The translations under genes and the position numbers were made by a program. The notes under the pieces are model-generated. The model saw nothing but the letters and a program-made list of their open reading frames with translations, was not told where the DNA came from and did no database searches. 64,000 nucleotides of DNA. Origin: Smittia aterrima (Eukaryota > Arthropoda > Insecta > Diptera > Chironomidae). Location: contig CP093831.1 of the NCBI GenBank assembly GCA_033063855.1, positions 11,904,001-11,968,000 on the forward strand. Direction: 5' to 3'. This document shows, piece after piece, positions 12,461 through 23,742 of this stretch (position 1 is the stretch's first letter; each line of letters starts with the position of its first letter).

Positions 12461-13815
12461 TTAATCATCTTGAGGGCAAGTTTTCGATGACAACTCAAAC
12501 TTCTCGGCGGTGCTTTTCTTGAAGGTTGCAATGACCATGACGTAAGTGATTGTCGTTGCGATTAACTGAAAGAAACGAATGATGAAATGTAAACGTGACA
12601 AAAACTCGAGAACCAACTTCTAGGATTGATGGTTTTGAGATGAAGAAAATATCGAAGCTGGAAATTGCAATGGTCTCAGTTTGTGCGTAGTGTTGAAGTT
12701 GTTCCACCTGAAATTTCACAAAAACGAAATTCATCTCCTCACTGAAATAACAATTTGTTTACTTCACGGTTGTAAAATTCGTTCGGGACGTCGTTAATAA
12801 TTTTTATGATGATCCTCGATTCCTGATAAATCAACGAGCCACTCCAGCAAACGCACATTGTTCGGCTCGCCAGGAAAGTGAGTGAGAACCAAAAGTAAAC
12901 ACTTTGAATGACGGAACTGGAAGGTCTAAAAATAAATAACAAAGAGTGTCAGGACCTTGAATATATTTTTCTCCCCCGCATCTCACTCACTTGAATGCTC
13001 CCAAAACCTGATTACACACGAAGTAGAAATCGTTGAGAAGAGAAAGCATGACAAGACACGAGATAATTGAATTTGTTGCCTTCACTTGCTCGTGTATCGC
13101 GACATAATTGAGCCGCGCCTTTCGCCAAAATTCCACGTCGTCGTGCTGAAATCTCATTCTGACGATTTTTCGATTAAACTTTTTCAATTTCGAATAAATT
13201 GCGACGTGGATTACGATTAGGAAAACATCCGAGATGTTCCAGAGAACTGTGGAGTAGAAGGCTGTCAACAAGATATACACGCCGAGCATGTGACGATACG
13301 CGAAAACGCTGAAGAAGATTGGAATGATGTTGCGTGTGAAGGCTTCAAACTTGGTCGTGTAATGATCGAAGCAAACACTAGCAGCAGCAAAGTCTTCTAA
13401 TTTCGATAAGAAATGTTCTGCGAATGCAAAGGTCATGAGGACTAGAAGAATTTTCTGCGAATTTCGATCCGAAGAATCTTCATCGTCTGGAAAATCTTCT
13501 TCAACCTTTTGCCAAGAATTTAAAAGACTCGGCAACTTCTTCGTTATGTAGATGAAGTTCAATGCGATGAGAAAACTGTTGAGAAAGAAAATGATCGCAA
13601 CGAGATTCCCGTAGTTGAAACTTGACGCTTCGTTGATAAAAAAATAAATCAATGTAAGCATCAGGAAAATGATGAAAGCGTGAACGAGCAAAGTGTAAAT
13701 CATAGCGAAGCTCAATAGCTTCATTTGCATTGATGACGACTTGATTCTGCTGATCGGCATGATGCCAAAGCATTGAGCAAACAACAAAATCGGATGCAAA
13801 TCTCGATGGAAACTC
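12461..13815 (-). CDS. Sugar gustatory receptor, divergent (array copy 2)
   Basis: Member of the sugar gustatory receptor family by FAQCFGIMPIS before TM1, the central helix with LIVIHVAIYSKL, and VYFWFSLTFLASRT. Minus-strand exons are 13815-12991, 12925-12763, 12707-12618 and 12565-12461 (about 394 codons). The first exon is unresolved. The main exon begins in phase 2 with SFHRD. The nearest upstream ATG (13911) overlaps the stop codon of copy 3, and two splice solutions give different N-termini. The gene is more divergent than its neighbours: the C-terminal TYELVLIQF consensus is TYVMVIATF here, and the KPLxVFRSV stretch is replaced by RIIIKIINDV. It may be fast-evolving or have lost sugar function. 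No internal stop or frameshift was found. Confidence 0.8.
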
Positions 13816-13907
13816 CTGTTGAATGAAGAGGAAATTTTGTTAAGCTAGCAAAGCGACAGAGAGAGCTCAACCAACATTTTGGTTTGTAAATATTTGCAAA
13901 TGCAATC

Positions 13908-15367
13908 TCATCGACTTAAGTAATGACAAACATCCGGGAAAACACCGAAATTTTTGACTTGATCCAACAACACGAGCTCGTATTTGAAAACTGTCCCTGC
14001 AATCTAACAATTTGTCACTGAATATGGTTTTCGAAATATTTAAATATTTTTTTTCTTTACCCCTAAGACGAGACCTTTTGTGATATAGAAGAATCGTTTT
14101 CCCGAGAGCCCAATCGCCTCCGTTCTGATTGTGTCACTCAACCTTTGGAGCTGTCAATAATAAAATTCTTAGACATCGTTTGACAACAAATCAAAGTTTG
14201 TTTCACATCTTTTCCCCATTTCTTCGAAGGAGCGGAGCGAATCAAAATATTCGGCAATCTTGCTGACTCATTGACCGACGAAGCGCATAACAAAACTGCT
14301 GACATTCGGAACACCATAAAGGCAAACGAATACCAGAATTGAATCTGATCGTAAATGTTGATATCGTCGTAGTTTCTAAAGAGAAACAAATCAATTTCAT
14401 TAATGAATCAATCAATGCATTTGTTACCTTGTCAAACTTCTGAAAATCACTAAACAAAGTGAAAACAAATTCTGTCCGGTGCTGAGGAGAATCAGGAAGG
14501 AAACGCCTTTATCGACTTCGTCAACCAAATCAATCATCGCATAGTAATGAACACGAATCTGCAGCCAGAAGTTTCTCTCATTGCGAATATTTGTGCAACA
14601 TTCAATTAGACGGAAATTGATTTGATGGAATCGAGTGGAGAGTGCAACGCAGATCAAAATTATGAATAAATCAATGAAGTTCCACGTAAAAGTCATTAAA
14701 ATGTTAACAAACTCGTAAATTGGATATTCAATCACGTGATAAGGAATCACATCCGTTAAATGATATCGATAAGCAATTAAGTAACTGTGAAAAAACTCGG
14801 ACTCGTTAACCTGACAGTAGTTGATGATTTGTTGATTGTTGTAGAATGAAGAGACCAAATGTAAAGTGTGGTCAACTGCAAAAAAAAGCGAACCAATTGA
14901 GTTAATGCAATTGATGAGAACACAAAAGAATTACTCAGTGAGAGGAATCCAATCGTAGCTGCCCACAATCGAATTTTCCGCTTCAATGACCAGCCACGAA
15001 CAATGTACGGAGCTTTAAGCAAAACCTTTTCTGTGTTGTACCAAAGCTTTATCAGATGATTCCATTTAGTTGATAATCCAAAGAAGCAAAATGCGCCCAG
15101 CATGGAGACGAAGTAGAAACTCAGCGCTCCAGCGTATCCGAGCGTCATGCCGCGAATCATCACGAGACGCAAACAGAGAAGGCTCTCGATGGAACCCAAA
15201 GCAAGGAACGCTAAGCTGTATCCTGTTTTGATTGATTTCCATTGAAATTGGAGACAGGAGATTTCATTAGAGCTGAGAGTCACAGGCATCAATCCAAAAA
15301 ACTGTGATACACGAATTATTGGTCGTATCGCCTCGTAAAACGAGCCTTCTATCACGTCCGTGTCCAT
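13908..15367 (-). CDS. Sugar gustatory receptor (array copy 3)
   Basis: Complete sugar-clade gustatory receptor. Minus-strand exons are 15367-14935, 14875-14428, 14375-14207, 14150-14061 and 14003-13908, 1,236 nt and 411 residues. It starts MDTDVIEGSFYEA and shows SQFFGLMPV, LSTKWNHL, FTWNFIDLFIILI, FWYSFAFMVFR, IGLSGKRFFYIT and KYELVLLDQ. Introns after WGKD and after LVLG fall at positions also used by other copies in the array. The stop TGA shares an ATGA overlap with a possible start of copy 2 downstream, so the two could sit on one transcript. The start was chosen as the ATG just before the conserved SFxEA segment; a longer N-terminal exon upstream is not excluded. Confidence 0.9.
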
Positions 15368-16701
15368 TCGATTGCAATTAACTTTTGCAAACTGTGGGAA
15401 CTTTTTTACTCAAAGCAGTTCGTTAAGTGAACGTCCATGTTTGATCGAAAAATTCTGTTTCGCATGCAAATATGCAATTTATTACCGGTAAAATATTTTG
15501 ATTAAGTTTTTGTTCAGTGCAATTTTGTTGGTAAATTTAATTTCCCTTTAAGTCTTGAAAGTTGGTTGCTTCATAAAAGTTTCTCTTGCATTTTCAAGCG
15601 CGAGAAAGCTTTTCCACTTAAACGCTTTCAAAAGTGGAAAATCTCTGCAACAAGCAAATTGAAACATTCTTTGGCGCTCTTGAACTAATGAACCACATTT
15701 CCAACGCAAAACAATTTTCTAAAACTTTGTTTAATGTTTAATGACAAAAGAAAGTCAAAACATTTCAATTTCAATGTCTGAAGGGTGAAATTCTTCGAGT
15801 CTGAAGACAGATGAAGAATTACAAAAATGGAAAAGCTCTCGAAGAATGAAGAGCAGCGCGTTTTGGCAAAATATATGCACTTCGCAGAAGTTCCTCGAAT
15901 TCATTCTTGAAAAAGTATTGTAGAGAAATTTGTAGTCAACATCAGAATATTTAAAACAGGCGAAGGAAGGATTTTTCCTTCTTAAAGTATTACAGACTGA
16001 CACACAGACAAACTTGCTAAGCGACGATGACGCGTTAATTTTATTCATTGAAGAGAAAAGCTCATTTGTGTACATCACGAATTCTGACTTCGGCGTGAGA
16101 TTGACAAAACTTGCGAGGGTTGAAATAAATTTTAATCAATGAAGAGAAATGTTGATTCAAGCTTAAGTGATTGTTCGCTCTTTCATAAATTTGCTGCATT
16201 GAACGACGACACGAGTTTCTGTCTCAAGAAGCATCTTGGCAATACTGAACTCTATAACCGTCTAAGAGTACCCAGATGCGATATGAATTCCCGTTATCAC
16301 GCTGAGTTTTCCGCTTCCGCAAACAGGATTTGATTTGAGCGACAAGAATGCGAAATCAAATTTGTTAAACTTGCCGCGAAGTGAGAAATTGAAAGAAATT
16401 TCTAAACGAAGATGTAAATCTCGCAAATCAACGGATTACAATTGAATCAAGATATGAATCAAACCAGAAATTGTTAAACATTTGAATATGCGACGTGAAG
16501 TCTCGACATGATTAAACTGTAAACATCAATGATGAAGTGAAGCAGTTGATTTAAATTAATTGCGGTTGTGTGAACTTCTGCACTCCCACGCCATCATCAT
16601 TAGCTGTACAAACACGCAATTTTTCATTTTTCCAAACAATTTACTGCTAGAAGAGTATGAAGAGTCTATTGTCATGTGAAGCTTGAACGCAATAACTCAG
16701 C
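15368..16701. other. Divergent intergenic region between copies 3 and 4
   Basis: 1.33 kb between two receptor genes transcribed away from each other, so it must hold both 5' flanks and promoters. No coding signal is credible; the frames at 15755-16078 (-) and 16139-16333 (+) have no family features. Confidence 0.5.
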
Positions 16702-18258
16702 ATGAAAGGATTATCAGCAAAGTTTTTCGATTTACGATCGGAAATGAAGAATTATCGACTCCGATCGAGTAAGAATTTAAATTTCACTCAAACAATCTTT
16801 AAGCTTTTTCTTCCTTTTAGTTAAATTCAAGTGTCCATCTTACGGCACACGCGAAGATTTTTTGTACAACGGATCGTTTCATGAAGCAGTTGGAGTTTTG
16901 TTAGGAATCGCTCAAGTCTTTGGTCTCATGCCGGTCAGCGGAGTTCGAGACAAGTCACTGAAGAATTTAAAGCTCAGGAAGTTCTCGATTCGCTTCATCT
17001 TTTGCATTGCTTTTTGTATTTCCCTCTCCTGGGTTAGTGTACTTGACATTATTTGGATTTATAGTTCAGGATTGGTTTTTGGGAAACTTAGAGCTTTCAT
17101 TTTCGGATTCTCGAACTTAATTTCGGTTTTGTGTTTTCTCGAACTGGCATTTAAATGGCCAATTTTAATGAGTAAGTGGCATGAAGTAGAACTGTGTTTG
17201 CCGCAGTTGAAATATCAAATGGACAAACAAAAACTTGCTTACGAGATCAAAGTGGTTTCTTTTGCTATAATCTTGTTGGGATTGGGTGAGTCTTCTAGTT
17301 TCTCGTGACTTTCTTTTCTTACGATTTGTATGCATAGCTGAACATCTGTTGTCAATCACGGTGGGAGCTGATTTTGCGAACAACTGTCCATCTATTCGTG
17401 ATCCATTTAAAGCTTTTTATGTTTCGAACTATCCACAAGTCTTCAGAGTCTATGAATACAGTGGAACTCTTGGAATCTTTATAAAAACTATAAACACAAT
17501 GCAAACATTCGCTTGGAACTACATAGACTTGTTTGTCATCGTCATAAGCATCGGCCTCGCCTCATTGTTCAAGCAAGTCAATGCAGACTTATTGGAAGTT
17601 AAAGGACGAAGTACATATCCGGGTTTCTGGACGGAGTATCGTATTTACTATCGGGAAGTTGCAAAGCTAGTTGCAACAGTTGACAAAGCGATGGCAAAAA
17701 TAATTTTGCTATCGGTCTCCAACAATTTGTTCTTCATCTGCGTACAGCTACTAAAGAGCTTAGAGTAAGATTAATTATTTAAAGAACAATTTCCTGAATT
17801 TTTTTTATGATTCCAGGTCACAAAACCCTTCGTTCGCTACCGGCTTCTATTTCTGGCTATCGTTGATTTATCTCATCGGTCGGACCCTTGCTGTGTCTCT
17901 TTATGCAGCGAGTGTCAATGACGAGTCAAAAAAGCCACTCGACGTTTTCCGATCCGTTTCCCGTCACGACTGGTGCGTTGAAGTGAAAAGATTTAACGAA
18001 GAGGTCGCGAATGACATAATCGCCTTATCGGGCATGAAGTTCTTCAATCTTACTCGTCGGCTTGTACTGAGCGTTGCTGGAACTATCATAACTTATGAAC
18101 TGGTGCTCATACAGTTTCGGCAAAAAGATGAAATTCTCGATTATGATCCATGCATGAGGTAAATTGACAATTTCTGTGAAAGGCAGAGAGAATAAATTAA
18201 ACTTTATTTGCATTACAGCCGCAACGCAACAGCTCGAAATATTTCGCTTGGAATCTAA
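16702..18258 (+). CDS. Sugar gustatory receptor, inverted copy (array copy 4)
   Basis: The only plus-strand member and the closest to the family consensus. Exons are 16702-16768, 16821-17285, 17338-17764, 17817-18158 and 18219-18258, 1,341 nt and 446 residues, the usual length. It starts MKGLSAKFFD. Landmarks are SFHEAVGVLL, IAQVFGLMPVSGV, FAWNYIDLFVIVISIGL, GRTLAVSLYAASVNDESKKP, VKRFNEEVANDIIALSGM and TYELVLIQF. The ligand is a sugar by family; which sugar cannot be read from sequence. It is convergent with copy 5 on its right. Confidence 0.93.
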
Positions 18259-19047
18259 ACCAGAAGCGGAAATTATTTGATTATATAATAATAGCTCGCG
18301 TGTGAGGCTCTCGTTTGAGTAAACAACATTTGTAATCGAATTAGCGAAAAGTCAGACGACTCGTCTAAGCTTTATAACTCGCTCAATCGTGAAAGCTTTA
18401 TTATTGAGGTGTAAACTTTTATTTTACGACACGGTTCGATGAATTCTGTCTCGTGAGTCTAGAAATGAAACTTTTATCAATTTTCAATTACTTGTAATCG
18501 CAGAAAGCTCGGGGAGATCGTAAACTTTAGGTCTTTACGACTTTTCTGTCCTTTTTACATTGTTAAAGCTTTGGATTGAGGAAAGAAAAATCAAATATTT
18601 CTTCTTCTTCACCTCAAAAGAAAGCTTTGAAAATCGAGCGAGCTCTATATTTTTTTTTCGTTGTTGCATTGAAACTTGTTGAGTGTCCATGCACAAATAA
18701 ATAAATAAATTCTCAAAGGAAAAAACTTTTTAAAAAGCTTCTGCTGAAAACTGCGATAACAAAATTATTATTCATCGACTTTTCTTATTTGCTATAAAGA
18801 AACAACCTTGACAGAGTTCTCATCTTTTACAGCGCATAATTCAGTCGTTAAAGCTTTTGAGATGTAAAATTGAATGACACCTGCCCCTCAAAAACGCTGA
18901 TGGCTTTGTGTTCTCTCCAGATGCTTGGGAATAAAATGTTTTAAGAACTCTTGGACTATCAACTCGCTATGAATAATTTATGATTCGATCTTAAAAATCT
19001 TTATTCACAAAGTCGCTTAAACTGGAAACATCAGAGGATAGCTTTCC
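18259..19047. other. Convergent intergenic region between copies 4 and 5
   Basis: About 790 bp between the 3' ends of two receptors. It must contain both 3' UTRs. I see no additional gene. Confidence 0.5.
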
Positions 19048-20457
19048 TCAATGCTTGAATGTTTGATTGCAGTTTACGAGCGTCTCCCAGTCGATCTCTG
19101 AGGAATTGAATTGAAGCAAGACCAGCTCATACGTTATCAGGGAACCAGCCATTGCAAAAAGTAATTTTCTAGTCAAAAGAAAGAAATCCATTCCCGACAG
19201 AGAGTGCGCTTCGTTTTTAATCTGATCAAAGAATCTTTGAAGTTCCTCGCCCCAACCTTGACTCGGCAACGATCGAAAGACTTCCAATGGATATTTCGCT
19301 TCTTGCTGTATCTGCGATGCAATCAAGATAGTTGTTGTGGCTCTGCCTGCGAGGTAAATAAGTGAATACCAAAAGTATAACTTGTTAATGAAAAACGGAA
19401 GCGAGCTGAAAGAAAATGACGATAATTAAAATTCTAGAGATTGAAACTTTCTCTTGTTACGTTGTGATGTTTAATAGTTGGAGGAGAATGAAGTAACCGT
19501 CGATAAAGCAAGCGAAAATGAACATTTCTCCCATCAAGGTGTTAACGAAACGAACTAAATCAAATACGATTTTGTCATGATGGCATCTCATGTCTTCCCA
19601 AACTCTCTCGTCAAATATCAAACTTCTGCATTGTCTCATACGAAAATTAAATCTTTCGAGGAGAAAGGAAATTCCAATACTCGTCAAGATGATGAAGAGA
19701 TCAAGGAAACTCCAGAAAAATGTGTACGAGAAGTTCAAATACTCGAAAATAAATCCAATGACGTGATTATATCGCCAAGGGATATTGCTAAAGATGAAGT
19801 GCAGGTGCTTACTGATTAAAATCTCGATGAAATCGTAGTTCTTCACATTGCAATGATCCAGGAAATAAAACAGATTGTTTATCTCTGAAGCGAAATATAA
19901 AATGTGTTCCAAGACCGAAGCCAATAAGTAAAGGATAGTGGTGAGAAGGACTCGTTTGTAAAGAGAATTCGAAGTTGATGGGAGCTGATAGTCGTCGCTT
20001 GTGAAATGTGATTCCACTTTCATCCACTGTATCATAACCACATCAAGCTTCCGAGTGAATTTAAAGAAAAAAATGCTCGTAATGCAAGAGCTGGTAAAGA
20101 AAATCGTTCCAATGATATTTTTAGCTGTGATTGGACCAGACGCGGCTTGTGTCTTAAACTGCAAAATTGAAGTCGCAGCTGAACCGAAAATGAATATTAA
20201 AGAGAAAAAAGTTTGTAGCGAACGCCATTGAAAGCGAAGTTCTCGCGGGTTTCGCGGATCGATATTTATCGGAAAAAGACCAAAAACTTTCGCAATTCGC
20301 AGAGCTGCAAGAAGAGAAACGATAAAGTTTTGGGAATTTGTTTTCCACACTAGTACTCACTTGGTTTTATTGCTCGATAAAAACTGCTCTCATAATATCT
20401 ATCATTAAATCGAAAACTTCCATGAGAAACTCTGACTGCCGTCCTCCGTTGCCACAT
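19048..20457 (-). CDS. Sugar gustatory receptor (array copy 5)
   Basis: Complete three-exon sugar gustatory receptor: minus-strand exons 20457-20361, 20304-19461 and 19405-19048, 1,299 nt, 432 residues. Starts MWQRRTAVRV with SSFYRAIKP at the end of exon 1. Shows RIAKVFGLFPINI, SFLDLFIILTSIGI, LYFWYSLIYLAGR, ELQRFFDQI, LSGMDFFLLTR and TYELVLLQF. Exon 1 is 97 nt, the same length and phase as in copy 6, and the two introns match copy 6, which points to tandem duplication. It sits 230 nt downstream of the start of copy 6 in plus-strand coordinates, on the same strand. Confidence 0.93.
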
Positions 20458-20687
20458 CTTTTTGCTTCACAGTAATCAGTGAAAATGAGTTTGAATTTTC
20501 ATTTCATGAAATGCATTTTCAATGTCGTGCCAGAAAAACGTAAATCGAATTTTTCCCATGCTCAACAAGCTTGTTTTACGATTTTGTCGACATAAAACAC
20601 GAGACGAGTTTTTTTTTAAAGCAAAACGAAGCAAAATAAATTTATTTGGCACAGCAGTAAATGAATTTATAAGTCATCAGGCTTCAC

Positions 20688-22068
20688 CTAAGATTTAAAA
20701 TGCATCAGAACAAGCTCGTAGATCACAAGAGTTCCCGCCACATTAAGAAGCATTTGCCTTCTGATAAAGAAAAGTCCCGATCCAGAGAAACTATTTGTTC
20801 CAGCTTTGATTTGATTAAAGAATCTCTGAAGTTCTTCGCCCCAGCATTCACTTGGAATCGATCGAAAAACTCTCATCGGTTTCCTTGAGCTTTCCGAAAT
20901 AAGCGAAGTCATGATGATTGTTGCCGATAAACGAAACATCAGAAACAAGGCAGAATACCAAAAATAAACTTGATTTATAATGTAAGGGGAGCTAAAATTA
21001 AAGAACATTTTCGTGAAATATTTTAAACATTAAAGCTCCATCTTACACTAGAATGTTAGCCATCTGATTCAATAAGAAGTAACTATCGTTGAAACAAGCA
21101 ACTGTGATCATCTCGCTCAAGTATGTGTTCAAGAGTTTAGTGAGCTCGGAGACTTTCCAATGATGAGTTCTGATTTCTGACCAAATCGCTTCGTCGATTA
21201 TCAAACCTCTGAACGCTTCACTTCGCCAATAAACATTCTCGTAAAGAAACGAGAGTCCCATTGCGATCAAAATAATGAAGAGATTGAGGAAGTTCCAATA
21301 AAAAGTGTAAGAAAAGTTGAGATACTCGAGAAGGACTCCGAGGTATAAAGTGTTAGGAATCGGCAAGCGATCTGTGATGAAATTGAAGTTTCCAAGAAGG
21401 AAAGCTTCAACTGGATTCGTTTCGTTGTTTCTATTTATTATCGAGTTTAATTCTGCTGCGAGGAAAAGCAGATGTTCTAAGAAGGCGAGAAGCAAGTAGA
21501 TCGTCATGAAAACAAAAATTCTCTTCCTTAGCGACCACTTGTTCTTCGGCTTTTCGTAGTCTCCTGTTGTAAAGATCGTCTCAGTTTTCATCCAACAGAC
21601 AAAGAGCATTCGAAGGTTTCTTGTGATTTTAAAGAACAAAACTGCGATGACAAAACAGCTGAAGAAGAAAACGATTCCGATGACATTTCTTGCTGTGAGC
21701 GGTCCGAGACTTGATTGAAGAGCGAGAATGCAAAACATTGTCACGAACGAAGTTAAAATCGTACACATCGAGAAGATCGTTCGAAGTGATTTCCATTTGA
21801 AATGAATTTCCAATGGATTGCTCAATCTGATGTTAATTGGAAAAAGTCCGAAGCATTGAGCGATGTAAATAGCTGAAAGCAAATGAAAGGATTTGCATAG
21901 CTTCGAGGCGATTGATGCGTGCAAACAATCCATCCACGAACGCATTTAAATTCAAATTAGTTTCAACTTACCCGGCTTGACAGCTCGGAGAAAGGAATTC
22001 TCATAAGTTTTCACATCAAAACGAAAATCTTCCTCATAGTTCACCTGCTGTGGTCTTCGAATCCACAT
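20688..22068 (-). CDS. Sugar gustatory receptor (array copy 6)
   Basis: Complete three-exon receptor: minus-strand exons 22068-21972, 21872-21047 and 20991-20688, 1,227 nt, 408 residues. Starts MWIRRPQQVNYEE. Landmarks are IAQCFGLFPINI, FYWNFLNLFIILIAMGL, VYFWYSALFLMFR, ELQRFFNQI and IYELVLMHF. The last 20 or so residues found after this motif in copies 5 and 7 are missing; it ends soon after with a TAG. Same exon plan as copy 5. Spacing to copy 7 is 217 nt. Confidence 0.93.
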
Positions 22069-22285
22069 CTTGTTGAGGCAATCCGTGCACTTTAAATAAG
22101 TCGCAAAGCGACGGAACAATAATAAATCATGTTGAAGTGAGTGCATGTAGCGCTCGTCACGTCAAGTGAATTTTTAAAAGAATTTCACTTCTCGAAAGCA
22201 AAACATTTTAAATGACTTCAAGCGACACAAGCTTTAATTTATTCGGACAGCCTAATGAGCATTCGTGCGATTCAAACAATTTGTC

Positions 22286-23742
22286 TTATCCAATGTTGCA
22301 GGCGAACCAGGCTTTCTTATCGGAATCTGAAGTGTTGAACTGTAGAAGGACGAGCTCGTAAGTAACAATCGAACCCGCCAATGCAAATAAAACTTTTCGT
22401 GTTAAGAAAAAGAATTTCATTCCACTCAAAGCATTCGTCTCATTCCTTATTTGATCACTGAATCTGTTGAGCTCTAGATGCCAACCTTGATTCGGAATGG
22501 AACGAATGATTTTGAGAGGCTTCCTTGAGTTTTCATAAACTTTCGATGCGAAGAGAAACATGGTCGATGTTCGAGTTATTATGAAGATAGTTGAAGCGTA
22601 ATAATAAATTGCATCGATGGTGAACACATGTGAACTGGGAAAAAAAATCTTTTGGATTATTCCATAAAAATTTATATTCAATCAAATCACTTTGAGAGAT
22701 TCATCAGTTGATTTATCACGAAGTAAGCATCATTGCAACAAGACAAGACGATAAGCTTAGCAATCTCGTTATCCACGAAATTAACAAGCTCCGCAACATC
22801 AGTATAATCCTTACGAACGTTAATCCAAACTGATTCGGGCATTGCTCGTCCACGAAAAAACTTGAGTCTGTTGTTAATTTGTTCGTAGTTATGGGCGAGT
22901 CCGATGCTAAAAGGATCAAGATTCAGAACCACGAGCATTTCGATGGATAGTAAATAATCACCTTATGATCATGATGAAGATGTCGAGGAAGTTCCAAACG
23001 AAAGTACACGACACGTTGAAATATTCTCCAAGAAATCCGAAAAAGTGATTGTAATTCACGCTATTGAAAATGTAGTACAAATGCTTTGAAATAAACTCTT
23101 CGACATCGCTGCTGCCGGCTTTCTTAAAGTTACAGACATAGACTTCGTGTCTGTATTTCGCTACATGCGTTGCAACCGATAATAAATGTTCAATCAAAGC
23201 TGTGCCCAATGCGATGCTAACACTAACAGAGATTCTTCGTTTCAAGCTCCACGAATTGAGATTTTCATTAAAACTGGATGCTCTCAGAGAATTTTCAACT
23301 TTTTCCCATTTCGAAATAACAAAATTGAAATTCTTAGCTAATTTGAAAAATAAAGCGCAAGCGAATGAGCAATTGAAAAAGAAGATAAAACCAGCAACAT
23401 TCGAAGGAGAAAGCTTTCCAGCTTTGTTTTGATGATAAATGACTGAGAACGCCACTACAAACGAAGTGATCACAAAACCTATTGAGAAGAGAGTGCGAAG
23501 AGATTTCCATTCGAATTTTGGATTATTTGAGTTCAAGTTTGAAATCGGAAATAGACCAAAAAATTGCGAGACGATTATCACTGCAAATGTTTAAATATTA
23601 ATTTATAATGAGTTTGTTAAATCTGATTCGTACCAGGTCGAATGGCAACCCAAAAACTCTTCTCGTAATTGTCATCCTTTGCTTTCAAAACTTTTCCTGT
23701 CATCAACTGTCTCTGAAGCTTTCCAAACCGCAACTCTGCCAT
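22286..23742 (-). CDS. Sugar gustatory receptor with a private intron (array copy 7)
   Basis: Complete receptor: minus-strand exons 23742-23634, 23580-22962, 22906-22691 and 22634-22286, 1,293 nt, 430 residues. Starts MAELRFGKLQ; IRPVIIVSQFFGLFPI spans the first junction. Other landmarks are FVWNFLDIFIMI, ELNRFSDQI, LSGMKFFFLTR and TYELVLLQF. It follows the copy 5/6 exon plan except for one extra 55-nt intron (22907-22961) in the middle of the helix that reads DIFIMIISIGL once spliced. Without splicing there, an immediate TGA ends the frame, so removal is required. All eight other receptors are continuous at this point. The intron resembles DNA downstream of the RSPH1-like gene (see findings). 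Confidence 0.92.
22907..22961 (-). repeat. 55-nt intron related to 31017-31071
   Basis: Whole intron of receptor copy 7, with GTGATT donor and TTTTAG acceptor. On the same strand it aligns end to end, gap-free, with 31071-31017 at 47 of 55 positions; the core 22921-22960 matches 31031-31070 at 38 of 40. Similarity does not continue into either flanking exon. Confidence 0.9.

Noticed and set aside
19577..19819. 80-codon plus-strand frame inside receptor copy 5
   Set aside because: Shadow of the minus-strand receptor exon.
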